This document shows positions 55,135 through 63,922 of a DNA stretch of 64,000 nucleotides, piece by piece. Every line of letters begins with the position of its first letter. The first letter of the stretch is position 1. Location of the stretch: positions 62,001 to 126,000 of the forward strand of contig JAJUIK010000002.1 in NCBI GenBank assembly GCA_029267635.1. The letters run 5' to 3'. The notes under the pieces are model-generated. The model saw only the letters and a list, made by a program, of their open reading frames with translations. It was not told the origin of the DNA and did not search any database. The stretch is from Moraxellaceae bacterium. Lineage in GTDB: Bacteria; Pseudomonadota; Gammaproteobacteria; Pseudomonadales; Moraxellaceae. Both the position numbers and the translations under genes were made by a program.

Positions 55135-55306
55135 TCACAATCTCCTCTTACAGCATAATCACATATTTTTTATATGACTTTATCTTACCCATCTTATCTA
55201 TAAAAACAGGCTTTGAGAAAAATCATCCGTTGCTTTTTAAAACAAATAGTTAGGCTAAAAATGATAAACTCCGCACTTAGCAGAGTTTATGTGAATTAGA
55301 ATGCTT

Positions 55307-56404
55307 TTATGATTTCTGGTCAGTTTCAAACAACGCTGCCACAAAAGACTTGGCGGAGAATGGACGTAAATCATCAATCTTCTCGCCCACCCCAATAAAG
55401 CGAATTGGCACATGCGTGCGACTCGCAATATTGAAGAGCACACCGCCTTTCGCAGTACCATCCAGTTTGGTAATGGTAATCCCGGTCAAACCCACCGCCT
55501 CATCAAATATTTCTACCTGATTGATGGCATTTTGCCCAGTACCGGCATCAACCACCAACATGATTTCATGCGGTGCAGTTGCATCAATTTTCTGCATTAC
55601 CCGTTTCACTTTTTTGAGCTCTTCCATCAGGTTGCTCTTGGTGTGTAAACGACCTGCGGTATCGGCAATCAGCACATCAATACCACGTGCACGCGCACTC
55701 TCAAAGGCATCAAAAATCACCGATGCACTATCCGCTCCATGACCTTGAGCCACGACTGCAATATTATTACGCTCACCCCAGATCTGTAGCTGTTCAGTCG
55801 CTGCCGCGCGGAATGTATCACCGGCAGCCAACATCACTTTTTTGCCTTCACCCTGCAAACGTTTTGCCAGTTTACCAATCGTGGTGGTTTTCCCTACCCC
55901 ATTCACACCCACCATCAAAATCACATAAGGCGATTTATTCGGATCAATGTGCAAAGGTTTTACCCGTGGTGCCAGCAAAGCAACCAGCTCTTCCTGCAAC
56001 GCCTTATATAAGGCGTGAGAATAGATCAGGTCGCCACGCGCGGTCCGCTCGGTCAAATTAGCAATAATAGTTTTCGTTGCTTCGACCCCGATATCTGCAA
56101 CTAACAGCTGTTCTTCAACTTCTTCCAGCAACTCGTCATCGATTTCTTTACCACCGATCAGGATATTAACCATTCCATCCGCAAAACTTTTACGGGTTTT
56201 AGTCAAGCCCTCTTTCATACGGCTAAAGAAACCACCTTTCGGTTGTTCTTTTTCAACAGCAGGTTCTGCCGCAACTGGCTCTTCTAGTTTTGTAGATTCA
56301 ACGATGGGAACATCAACAGCGGGTAAACTAGGTAAAGTGACATCATCATCCCCGATATCAGCATCAATCAAGAATTTGTTTTGCATATTAGATTGCTGTT
56401 GCAT
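55307..56404 (-). CDS. ftsY: Signal recognition particle receptor FtsY
   Basis: The 365-residue GTPase has an acidic N-terminus (to ~60), an N-domain and a G-domain with GVNGVGKTTTIGKLAKRL (P-loop), DTFRAAATEQL, DTAGRLHT and TKLDGTAKGG. It binds Ffh-4.5S RNA at the membrane; the 4.5S RNA gene is in this window at 16121-16237. ftsE-ftsX, its neighbours in E. coli, are absent here. Confidence 0.97.
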   Translation of the reverse strand: MQQQSNMQNKFLIDADIGDDDVTLPSLPAVDVPIVESTKLEEPVAAEPAVEKEQPKGGFFSRMKEGLTKTRKSFADGMVNILIGGKEIDDELLEEVEEQLLVADIGVEATKTIIANLTERTARGDLIYSHALYKALQEELVALLAPRVKPLHIDPNKSPYVILMVGVNGVGKTTTIGKLAKRLQGEGKKVMLAAGDTFRAAATEQLQIWGERNNIAVVAQGHGADSASVIFDAFESARARGIDVLIADTAGRLHTKSNLMEELKKVKRVMQKIDATAPHEIMLVVDAGTGQNAINQVEIFDEAVGLTGITITKLDGTAKGGVLFNIASRTHVPIRFIGVGEKIDDLRPFSAKSFVAALFETDQKS

Positions 56405-56572
56405 GCCGATTCCTTGAAAAGCATTGCGTTAAAAAAGAAAGATTTTAGCATATATTCTGTTTTTTTCTTGTGTCAAATCCAGACCGGAATTTCTCAGGAC
56501 ATTTTAAAGTAATGCATTCAACTGAATTTGAGTTTAGCTATGCGCAAATAGGGGCGGATCAGTACACCAAAC

Positions 56573-56899
56573 TTATTGCATATCTTCAATAGCAATCGCG
56601 GGATAATGCTTGACCTGATCCTGTTCGAATTGATAACCCTGCATCAATTTTAAATAACTTCCGCGCTGGACCGGTTCATGTTGTAATAACAGCTGAGCCA
56701 TACGTTGTGTTTTAGGATAAGTTGCTTGCTGGGCCAGCCGAATCACGTATTGTCGCTGGCTGGGCTCAACGGGCTGGAATACCGCGACCAGTGCCAACAG
56801 CAGAATCAAGACAATAATAAAAATCAAAAAAGCATTGTAGATGTATTCGGGTTTTAAACTGCTTTTGAAATGATGTAATTGTTGAAAAAAGACGTTCAT
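56573..56899 (-). CDS. Small membrane protein, 108 residues
   Basis: Not recognised. One strong membrane helix (YNAFLIFIIVLILLLALVAVF, ~21-41) follows a short cytosolic start; the remaining ~65 residues (RLAQQATYPKTQRMAQLLLQ) are polar and helical and would face the periplasm. AGAGG six bases upstream of the ATG supports the start. It follows the next unknown gene (57003-57362) on the same strand by ~100 bases. Confidence 0.7.
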   Translation of the reverse strand: MNVFFQQLHHFKSSLKPEYIYNAFLIFIIVLILLLALVAVFQPVEPSQRQYVIRLAQQATYPKTQRMAQLLLQHEPVQRGSYLKLMQGYQFEQDQVKHYPAIAIEDMQ

Positions 56900-57002
56900 A
56901 CACTACCTCTAATGTGCAGGCAGTGTAGGAGGTCTGTATAAGAAGTACAAGAGAGTGTGCGTAATAACTGGCTTCACTGGCCAGCCATTACGCAAATTCT
57001 AA

Positions 57003-57362
57003 TTAATATCCCATTATGGGCGGAATGACGGCAAAGTACAAAATTGCGGCAATAATAATCAGCACAATAAACATGGCAAACTCACTCACACCATGTTCAG
57101 CATCCGCAGGATGTAAATCTTCATCATCCGCGATACGGCGTAATTCACCATCATAAACCAGATAAAAATGTCGGCGCTGCTCCGCAGGCAATTCATGCAC
57201 TAAATCTTTCACGCGTTTACGCTGTGCCAAACAGTAATCACCTAAATGGATTTCAGGGCGAAAAATTGCATTATCCAGTTGCTGACGATGATATTGTGCC
57301 AATGCAACAACTTGTGAATCACTTGGGGGCATATCAAAATTTAAACCATCGATTGTTTTCAT
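57003..57362 (-). CDS. Hypothetical protein with C-terminal membrane anchor, 119 residues
   Basis: Not recognised. The first ~90 residues are soluble (RKRVKDLVHELPAEQRRHFYLVYDGELRRIADDEDLHPAD is the central part, cited for its charge); the last ~25 form a membrane helix (FAMFIVLIIIAAILYFAVIP), so the protein would be tail-anchored with its bulk in the cytoplasm. AAGGAG before the ATG is a strong ribosome binding site. Confidence 0.72.
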   Translation of the reverse strand: MKTIDGLNFDMPPSDSQVVALAQYHRQQLDNAIFRPEIHLGDYCLAQRKRVKDLVHELPAEQRRHFYLVYDGELRRIADDEDLHPADAEHGVSEFAMFIVLIIIAAILYFAVIPPIMGY

Positions 57363-57579
57363 ATTATTCTCCTTGTTATCACTTCCTCACCTATTGATTT
57401 TAATAAAAATACTTTCTGATTATTGTTTAATCATGTAATCTTGAAAATATGAAATTTACCCCTATATCTTTATTGACAATCCTGAAGTGTTGTCATATTA
57501 GTTTAATAGAGCCAAAATAGACTACTATGAAGACCAAAAGGGTCTTAATCTGTGATCATAATTACAATAAGGAGTTTAT

Positions 57580-57813
57580 ATGATGCACCATGTTTCTCAC
57601 CATGACTTAGAACACACCTATGCCAATGCGGTAAATACCATTCAATCACAAATGAACTTTGAAGATGCAGTAAAACAGTTAGAAGAAGTCGCTCGTGCTG
57701 GACACGGCAAAGCAGCATTATTCCTCGCTGAACTTTACTATCAAGGTTTCCGGGTAGAACGCGATTCGATGAAAGCACAGTATTGGCAGAAGATGGCCAC
57801 GATGAAAGCATAA
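57580..57813 (+). CDS. Small SEL1-like repeat protein, 77 residues
   Basis: A His-rich start (MMHHVSHHDLEH) precedes AVKQLEEVARAGHGKAALFLAELYYQGFRVERDSMKAQYWQKMA, cited in part: AGHGKAALFLAELYYQG fits one SEL1/TPR-like repeat pair. Usually such repeats come in series; here only one or two are present. AAGGAG lies upstream and a terminator follows immediately, so it is a self-standing gene. Function unknown; protein-protein contact is likely. Confidence 0.75.
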   Translation: MMHHVSHHDLEHTYANAVNTIQSQMNFEDAVKQLEEVARAGHGKAALFLAELYYQGFRVERDSMKAQYWQKMATMKA

Positions 57814-57814
57814 T

Positions 57815-57842
57815 AAAACGTCACTTAGGTGGCGTTTTTTTA
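57815..57842 (+). terminator. Terminator after the SEL1-like gene
   Basis: AAACGTCAC / GTGGCGTTT stem (one G-T wobble) around a TTAG loop, followed by Ts; begins two bases past the stop. Confidence 0.85.
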
Positions 57843-57942
57843 TGGCTCAATTAATATTTATTTACGTTTTTTCAGCAATCCTTACACCAACTTTTCATTT
57901 TGATTTCCTAGAATAGACGCAACTTCCTAACGACCACTTCCT

Positions 57943-58317
57943 ATGCCCAAGTTCAGTCATCTATCCCCCGTTTCCCAAGATCTAATCATCAAAATCTCAA
58001 TTCTAAAAAGCATGATGTACTGTGGTGTACTTTGGGGACTCTATCAGCAAGGCTGGGCGATTAAGTCTGATCATGAAGGCTTCACGTTCCCTTTCTGGCT
58101 CAATGGCGTACAAGCCCATCGCTATGCCAAAATTCACTGGCCTAGTTACACTCCTCGTAAAATTACCCCACAAGATTTTCAACAGTCGCTGTTGCCGACC
58201 CTATCCCGCCTGCATGTGACACCAGCGCTTTTTAATTCAACTGGACAAAAATTAAGATTATCGACACAACAAATGCGTCATTTCTTTTTCCAAGATAACC
58301 ATTGGCAAACCACTTAA
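57943..58317 (+). CDS. DUF2750 family protein
   Basis: The 124-residue soluble protein has the DUF2750 pattern: GVLWGLYQQGWAIKSD, FTFPFWLNGVQAHRYAKIHW and YTPRKITPQDFQQSLLPTLS. No function is known for the family. Starts at an ATG at 57943 and is followed by a 140-base spacer before the CBS gene. Confidence 0.82.
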   Translation: MPKFSHLSPVSQDLIIKISILKSMMYCGVLWGLYQQGWAIKSDHEGFTFPFWLNGVQAHRYAKIHWPSYTPRKITPQDFQQSLLPTLSRLHVTPALFNSTGQKLRLSTQQMRHFFFQDNHWQTT

Positions 58318-58458
58318 AATAACAAGACCTTGATCATTTAAATTCATGTTGATTTTTCAAAAGAAAAATACATATTTTTGACTGGAAACTATTTGCAATT
58401 TGATTAATTCAAGCTAATTTAACAGAAAACCGTATAACAACAGCAAGGATAAACTGCC

Positions 58459-58890
58459 ATGACCAATGTAGCTCAAGTGATTAAAAATAAACCAGAAAAA
58501 GAAATTTTTACCATTTCTCCAGACTCCACAGTACTGGAAGCAATTTCTGTTATGGCAGACAAAGGTATTGGTGCTTTGGTAGTGACCGATGCAGATCGCG
58601 TAGTCGGTATTCTATCTGAACGTGATTACACACGTAAAATTGCCCTCATGGAGCGTAATTCATACAATACAACGGTCAATGAGATTATGACCAGTCAAGT
58701 GATTACTGTGACATTAACCCATACGGTAGAAGAATGTCTGCAATTAATTACCGATCGCCATTTACGCCATTTGCCTGTTCTTGAGCAAGGCAAATTGATC
58801 GGTTTAGTGTCTATTGGTGATTTGGTCAAGGCCACCATGGAAGATCAGAAGCAAATGATCCAACAGTTGCGCCAATATATTTCTGGTTAA
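58459..58890 (+). CDS. CBS-domain pair protein
   Basis: The 143-residue protein consists of two CBS domains (FTISPDSTVLEAISVMADKG and VITVTLTHTVEECLQLITDR), with LSERDYTRKI and VSIGDLVKATMEDQ. Such stand-alone pairs bind adenine nucleotides and may sense energy state. No partner domain or neighbouring effector is present. Terminator follows. Confidence 0.92.
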   Translation: MTNVAQVIKNKPEKEIFTISPDSTVLEAISVMADKGIGALVVTDADRVVGILSERDYTRKIALMERNSYNTTVNEIMTSQVITVTLTHTVEECLQLITDRHLRHLPVLEQGKLIGLVSIGDLVKATMEDQKQMIQQLRQYISG

Positions 58891-58909
58891 TCAGCAATAT
58901 CTTGGAAAT

Positions 58910-58936
58910 AAAAAAGCATCCCAAGATGCTTTTTTA
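58910..58936. terminator. Terminator after the CBS gene
   Basis: AAAAGCATC-CCAA-GATGCTTTT stem with A and T runs on both sides; it stands between the CBS gene (+) and the trpB remnant (-). Confidence 0.9.
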
Positions 58937-58949
58937 TTTCCTGGCTCTT

Positions 58950-59385
58950 TTATAAGCCAAGTTTATTCGCTAAAGAGTTCGCATCTTTATCACAACGACC
59001 AGACAGATTCACCACAATATTGAGGTCCTTAGCCAAATGGAGTGCTTCACACAAGGCCTAAGCCACAGCATGTGAACTTTCCAGAGCAGGAACAATCCCT
59101 TCGATACGTGACATCATCATAAATGTATTCAGGCATTCTTTATCTGTTGCCGTCGTTTATTCTACCCGACCGATATCTTTCAGAAAGCTATGTTGTGGCC
59201 CCACACCCGGATAGTCCAGACCTGATGCAATAGACTGCATAGGCAATGGTTCACCCTATTCATCTTCGAGCACATAACATGCCATACTATGCAGCTGACC
59301 CGGTTTACCCAACGTCAAAGAAGCTGAATGCATGTCGGTGGCCAAACCATGACCGGCAGGCTTACTGGACAGCCACCAGAAAACT
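58950..59385 (-). pseudogene. trpB: Decayed trpB-type gene, C-terminal third only
   Basis: One minus-strand frame reads like the C-terminal ~135 residues of tryptophan synthase beta: [57 protein letters not shown] and NIVVNLSGRCDKDANSLANK. Three stops break it: TAG at 59256-59258 (before GEPLP), TAA at 59157-59159 (after GRVE) and TAG at 59058-59060 (after HAVA); the frame is never shifted. Similarity fades near 59355-59385 and the N-terminal two thirds, including the PLP Lys, are gone. No trpA or trpF is next to it. It cannot make an enzyme. Confidence 0.88.
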
Positions 59386-59424
59386 ACCGAGTATCACTAA
59401 GGATACTTCAATCTTTATTGTGAT

Positions 59425-59823
59425 TTAAAGTGGCGGTGAGTTTTTATAAGCTTTCTTATTCGCGCTATATTTAGACCAGAAATAACCGATGATCAATCCC
59501 AAACCGGTTACAAATAAAATAGCGGATAAATTAATCCACACCAGCAAGCTTTGCTTGGTGACAATGCCAAACAACAAACCAAAAATCGCCGGTGCGATAG
59601 CGGCATTGCTACCTTCTGATACGGTTGGCGTGAACAAAATCGCAAACAGTACAATCCAGCTCACACTGCCCACAGGATAAGGTAACCGTTTGGCCAGCCC
59701 ATACCAGCACCACAGCATAATCAGGGCTGTGACTATATAGACCGTCACCGCAATGCTATCTTCAGGAATAGAATCGAGTGCAGTAATCAAACCGGTCCAA
59801 ATTCCTGAAGAAGACTCAAGCAC
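59425..59823 (-). CDS. Membrane protein of unknown function, ~132 residues
   Basis: Not recognised. Four membrane helices ([70 protein letters not shown]) and a short basic tail. The frame is open further upstream, but there it only shadows ycgL; a GTG at 59823 ([11 protein letters not shown]) is the likely start, 8 bases inside the ycgL 3' end, so the two are coupled. Confidence 0.72.
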   Translation of the reverse strand: MLESSSGIWTGLITALDSIPEDSIAVTVYIVTALIMLWCWYGLAKRLPYPVGSVSWIVLFAILFTPTVSEGSNAAIAPAIFGLLFGIVTKQSLLVWINLSAILFVTGLGLIIGYFWSKYSANKKAYKNSPPL

Positions 59824-60127
59824 CGCGTAATCCCTCAGGTTCGGCTGCGTTCGGATTAATAAATCCTTCTGGCGGCATCTGGATAAAGAAGCCTTTGGTT
59901 TGCAAGGAATCCAGCACATGCAATACATTCACACGCGCCAATTTACGCGTTTCCGCCAATTCTAAATGCATTACAAACGTCGCACGGCCAAAAACATTAC
60001 GAATAGAGTCAGGCACTACATCACCAAACGGATTATCATGATCGACCTCCTCATTCGGATGATTCGGGCGGGCAATGTAAATGTACATTTCATCTTTTTT
60101 GCTTGAACGATAGATATCACAGTGCAT
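59816..60127 (-). CDS. YcgL domain protein
   Basis: The ~103-residue protein starts [19 protein letters not shown] and shows [19 protein letters not shown] and GFFIQMPPE, the YcgL signature. Function unknown. In E. coli and Pseudomonas YcgL genes also lie next to rnd, as here. The ATG at 60127 is taken as start rather than 60145. Confidence 0.9.
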   Translation of the reverse strand: MHCDIYRSSKKDEMYIYIARPNHPNEEVDHDNPFGDVVPDSIRNVFGRATFVMHLELAETRKLARVNVLHVLDSLQTKGFFIQMPPEGFINPNAAEPEGLRGA

Positions 60128-60258
60128 ATTGGCTACAAAACTCATAAAACTTCTGCCACAGGATACATCAAAAAAAACTCAGATACATTAGCGATTGTTC
60201 AGCTAATGGTCAGGTTTTTAATCCAGAGAACCATAATTTCAAATGAAAGCCCAAGAAA

Positions 60259-61401
60259 TTAATCTGCCACTTTCATTTGGGTCAATAAATAATTTTCATC
60301 CGCATGCAAAATTTCAATTAGCGGTTGAGTCAGCACTTCATAACGCCAGCCGAGCAGATAATCCGGCAAATCCTGTTCATCGCCATGAAAAACCACATGC
60401 TGGTAAACGGCATTCAGCCATTTTTTACGTAATAATACTTCTTTCGGCACGCTGGTTTCTTCACCCACCTGCTGCAACAGAAGGTTGACCTTATGCCCAA
60501 CATCTTGCGAGGAGTGACGGATAGGACGCGCCATACGTAATGGCCAGTCGTCTGGATCAGGTAAGAACTTTAACAAATCCAAAATGGTCTTGCCATGTTC
60601 ACGGATAATATTCGGGCGAATATCTTTGACCTGTGATAACTGGAACTGATTACGCGGATTTTTCTCCACCAGATCCAGCATAGTCGCATTTTTCAGGATA
60701 AAGCTGCGTGGCTGATTCAACGCTTTAACCATTTGTTCACGCCAGACAGACAGCTGTTGCAATTGCATGAGCTGACGGCGCGAATGACGGTAATTCCCCA
60801 CATCCAGATATAGTGCTTTTAGTGGGGTTTCAATACCAATTTCACGGGTCAGATGCTGACTATCCTGCAAAGCACACTCGTAAAGATGCTTAGAGAGCAA
60901 ATCTTGCTTGATTTTATCTGCCAACTGCATCAAATAACGCACATCATTTGCGGCATAGCTGAGCTGCTGCTCAGTCAAGGGACGTGCCAACCAGTCCGAA
61001 CGGGTTTGGTCTTTATCAATGTCGATATCTAAAAACTGTTTTAAAGCATTTTGATAACTGATTTGTAAACCCTGTCCCAAAAATGACAGGCCGATCTGGG
61101 TATCAAACACATTATCGAGATGCTTTTTCTGGGCATAATGATAAATCAGGTCAATATCTTCACCACAGGCATGGAACACATTCAATTTGGCCTGAAAAAT
61201 TTTGTCCCAAAATTCTGTTAAATCCAGCGTGGTTCCATCCAGCAAAAACACCTGTTCCGCAATATTAATCTGGAACACGCCCAGCTTAGGCCACAGCGTA
61301 TCCACTTTAATAAATTCGGTATCAAGACCATAAACCGGATATTGTTCCATCAAGGACAATACTTCAGGGAGATCCTGCTGTTGCTGGATAAATCTAAACA
61401 T
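60259..61401 (-). CDS. rnd: Ribonuclease D
   Basis: The ~380-residue 3'-5' exonuclease trims tRNA 3' ends. The DEDD residues are in GLDTEFIKV (Asp, Glu), HACGEDIDLI (Asp) and YAANDVRYLM (Asp, with Tyr), followed by HRDC domains (~210-290 and beyond). The ATG at 61401 is chosen over the TTG at 61410. Located beside ycgL, a conserved pair. Confidence 0.95.
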   Translation of the reverse strand: MFRFIQQQQDLPEVLSLMEQYPVYGLDTEFIKVDTLWPKLGVFQINIAEQVFLLDGTTLDLTEFWDKIFQAKLNVFHACGEDIDLIYHYAQKKHLDNVFDTQIGLSFLGQGLQISYQNALKQFLDIDIDKDQTRSDWLARPLTEQQLSYAANDVRYLMQLADKIKQDLLSKHLYECALQDSQHLTREIGIETPLKALYLDVGNYRHSRRQLMQLQQLSVWREQMVKALNQPRSFILKNATMLDLVEKNPRNQFQLSQVKDIRPNIIREHGKTILDLLKFLPDPDDWPLRMARPIRHSSQDVGHKVNLLLQQVGEETSVPKEVLLRKKWLNAVYQHVVFHGDEQDLPDYLLGWRYEVLTQPLIEILHADENYLLTQMKVAD

Positions 61402-61766
61402 ATACTGCAAATCAAAAACTACTCTATCGCAATCGGGTTTATAACATTTAAATCAACGTCATTTCTACTCGATCAATATGACGCCCTGATTGAATCTATA
61501 ATTTAATGCTTTAATCATATTTTTAAATAAAACTTAATTATATTTTATCTATTTGATTTTAATTGTTTTAATTCAAATATCTTTGATATGAACTGTAAGA
61601 AATAAAAATCATCTCGAATATCCAAAAACAAGCTAAAAGTATTTATTTATGCAGCAATTAAAACAGATAAAATCAATATTTCTAATAAATTCATAGGCTA
61701 ATACTGTTATATTTTTGAATTTTTGTTCAATTTCTTGAAATAGAAAAAATAAGCACCATCAGGTGC
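61402..61766. other. AT-rich spacer between recR and rnd
   Basis: 365 very AT-rich bases with no credible open frame (the longest ATG frame is ~15 codons). It holds the rnd promoter and the recR terminator at its lower end. Confidence 0.6.
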
Positions 61767-61772
61767 TTATTT
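61747..61772 (-). terminator. Terminator overlapping the recR stop codon
   Basis: AATAAGCACC-ATCA-GGTGCTTATT. On the minus strand the stem's first bases contain the recR TAA (61767-61769), so ribosomes finishing recR would cover the hairpin. Confidence 0.88.
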
Positions 61773-62363
61773 CATGCGCATTCGGTTATGTACCGCCTGA
61801 CTTAAAGTATGGCTATCGACGTATTCTAACTCCCCACCCTGCGGTACCCCTTGGGCAATTCGGGTCATCTGCACAGGCAAATGCTTGGTCGCTTCCACCA
61901 GATAATGAGCGGTTGCTTGCCCTTCTACAGTCGCATTAGTTGCCAGAATCACTTCTTGCACGTTACCTTGGCTCAGTCGCTGAATTAGATAAGGAATCCC
62001 GATTTCTTCCGGACCAATGCCATCGAGTGGAGAAAGATGCCCACCTAAGACATGATATTTGCCTTTGAAACTGCCACTTTGCTCAATCGCCATCACATCT
62101 GCAGGAGATTCCACCACGCAGAGCAATTGTTCATCACGCTCAGCAGACGCACAAATCGCACAAATGTCATGCTCAGTTAAGGAATGACAAATGGAACACT
62201 CATGAATATAAGAGGTGGCTTCATTCAAGGCATGTGCCAGCCCTACGGCACCTTCCCGGTTTTTCATCAGCAAATGCAACGCCATGCGCTGGGCCGATTT
62301 TGGCCCAACACTTGGCAAAATACGCAACGCTTGTACTAGCTGATCAAAGCGGTCACTAAACAC
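61767..62363 (-). CDS. recR: Recombination mediator RecR
   Basis: The 198-residue protein has an HhH motif (LPSVGPKSAQRMALHLL), a four-Cys zinc finger (CSICHSLTEHDICAICAS) and a Toprim domain (LCVVESPADVMAIEQSG, with the acidic residues). It helps RecO load RecA at gaps. Its start is a GTG. It follows ybaB, the usual dnaX-ybaB-recR order, though dnaX is not here. Confidence 0.97.
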   Translation of the reverse strand: MFSDRFDQLVQALRILPSVGPKSAQRMALHLLMKNREGAVGLAHALNEATSYIHECSICHSLTEHDICAICASAERDEQLLCVVESPADVMAIEQSGSFKGKYHVLGGHLSPLDGIGPEEIGIPYLIQRLSQGNVQEVILATNATVEGQATAHYLVEATKHLPVQMTRIAQGVPQGGELEYVDSHTLSQAVHNRMRMK

Positions 62364-62374
62364 AGAAAACGTCC

Positions 62375-62704
62375 TTAGAACAAGCCAGACAGACCTGGTG
62401 GCAAGCCCATACCGCTATTGGCTGCTTTCATTTTTTCATCTGAAATGACTTCGACCTGACGTGACGCATCGTTCACAGCCGCTGCAATCAAATCTTCAAT
62501 CATGTCTGGCTCATCTTGTAGCAATTCCGGATTGATTTCGATGCGTTTCACGACATAACGGCAAGTCATGGTGACTTTTACCAATCCACCGCCCGCTTCT
62601 GCCTGTACTTCAGTTTGTGCCAATTCTTCTTTGGCTTTTTTAATGTTGCTTTCCATGTCTTTTTGCATGCGCTGGGCTTGCTGCATCAACATATTAATAT
62701 TCAT
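62375..62704 (-). CDS. ybaB: Nucleoid-associated protein YbaB/EbfC
   Basis: The ~109-residue DNA-binding protein ([20 protein letters not shown]) has the YbaB fold with [17 protein letters not shown] in the beta sheet. The ATG at 62704 with GGAG six bases upstream is the start, 15 bases after metZ ends... the gene order on this strand is metZ, ybaB, recR. It is coupled with recR (11-base gap). Confidence 0.95.
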   Translation of the reverse strand: MNINMLMQQAQRMQKDMESNIKKAKEELAQTEVQAEAGGGLVKVTMTCRYVVKRIEINPELLQDEPDMIEDLIAAAVNDASRQVEVISDEKMKAANSGMGLPPGLSGLF

Positions 62705-62731
62705 AAAATACTCCAAATATCTTTATAAAAA

Positions 62732-63922
62732 TTAGATCAAATCTAAACCACGTGACAGGTCACGAATAATATCATCAATATCTTCCAAGCCAACAGACAC
62801 TCGGATTAAACCTTCACGAATACCTGCAGCTTCTTTGGCTTCTGGCGACAATTTACCATGTGTGGTAGTAGCAGGATGTGTAATTGTTGATTTTGCATCG
62901 CCGAGATTACCGGTAATTGAAATAAACTGGGTATTGTCGATCACAGTCCAGGCACCTTCACGACCACCGTTCACTTCAAAAGAAACAATGCCGCCAAAAC
63001 CGCTTTGCTGTTTGGCCGCCAACTCATGACCCACATGATTTGGTAAACCGGCATAATAAACTTTCTCAACCTTATCATGCTGACTGAGCCATTCTGCTAG
63101 TTTTTGCGCACCAGTTGAATGTGCTTTCATACGCAGATTAAGCGTTTCCAGACCTTTCAGGAACACCCAGGCATTGAATGGACTCATGGATGGGCCAAGT
63201 GTACGCACCATACCAAACACTTCTTCCAGTAACTGATGCTTGCCTACAACTGCACCACCCAAAGCACGGCCTTGACCATCCAGATATTTTGTTGCCGAGT
63301 AAATCACCAGATCCGCACCAAACTGTAATGGGCGCTGTAACACTGGTGTACAGAAACTGTTATCAATCGCCAGTAAAGCTCCATTCGCGTGAGCAACATC
63401 CGCCAAGGCCTGAATATCGGCTATTTCAGCCAGCGGATTGGATGGAGATTCTACAAAGAGCAATTTGGTTTCTGGACGAACCGCTTGTTTCCATGCCTCA
63501 ACATCGGTCAAATCAACGAAATAAACAGCCACACCAAATTTGGCGATATATTTTTCAAATAATGATACCGTTGAACCAAATACGGCACGTGAGCAGATGA
63601 CGTGATCACCGGCTTTTAAATACGCCATCGCTACAGCCAAGATCGCCGCCATACCCGAACTGGTCGCCACAGCACGTTCTGCACCTTCAAGTGCCGCTAG
63701 ACGCTTCTCAAACATCGCCACAGTTGGATTGGTAAAACGAGAATAGATGTTGCCAGGAACCTGACCGGAAAATTTAGCCGCGGCTTCCGCTGCATTGGCA
63801 TACACAAAAGAAGAGGTGAGGAAAATCGGCTCCCCATGCTCCCCTTCAAAACTGCGGGTATGACCTGTACGGATGGCTAAAGTATCAAGTTGATAATCAA
63901 ATTCGTCTTGTTGTTGGCTCAT
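62732..63922 (-). CDS. metZ: O-succinylhomoserine sulfhydrylase
   Basis: The ~396-residue PLP enzyme of the Cys/Met-metabolism family makes homocysteine from O-succinylhomoserine and sulphide. SATKYLDGQGRALGG carries the PLP Lys, ATSSGMAAILAVAMAYLK the N-terminal PLP site, and GNIYSRFTNPTVAMFE is typical. The GQGRALGG wording matches MetZ of Pseudomonas/Acinetobacter. Starts at ATG 63922 (MSQQQDEFDY); the frame is open to the window end but without family similarity. The upstream gene lies outside. Confidence 0.93.
   Translation of the reverse strand: MSQQQDEFDYQLDTLAIRTGHTRSFEGEHGEPIFLTSSFVYANAAEAAAKFSGQVPGNIYSRFTNPTVAMFEKRLAALEGAERAVATSSGMAAILAVAMAYLKAGDHVICSRAVFGSTVSLFEKYIAKFGVAVYFVDLTDVEAWKQAVRPETKLLFVESPSNPLAEIADIQALADVAHANGALLAIDNSFCTPVLQRPLQFGADLVIYSATKYLDGQGRALGGAVVGKHQLLEEVFGMVRTLGPSMSPFNAWVFLKGLETLNLRMKAHSTGAQKLAEWLSQHDKVEKVYYAGLPNHVGHELAAKQQSGFGGIVSFEVNGGREGAWTVIDNTQFISITGNLGDAKSTITHPATTTHGKLSPEAKEAAGIREGLIRVSVGLEDIDDIIRDLSRGLDLI

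Noticed and set aside
59246-59428. A 60-residue plus-strand frame
   Set aside because: It is the antisense shadow of the trpB remnant and has no ribosome binding site or family match.
59823-59928. N-terminal extension of the 132-residue membrane protein
   Set aside because: The extra residues are a frame-shifted reading of the ycgL 3' end.
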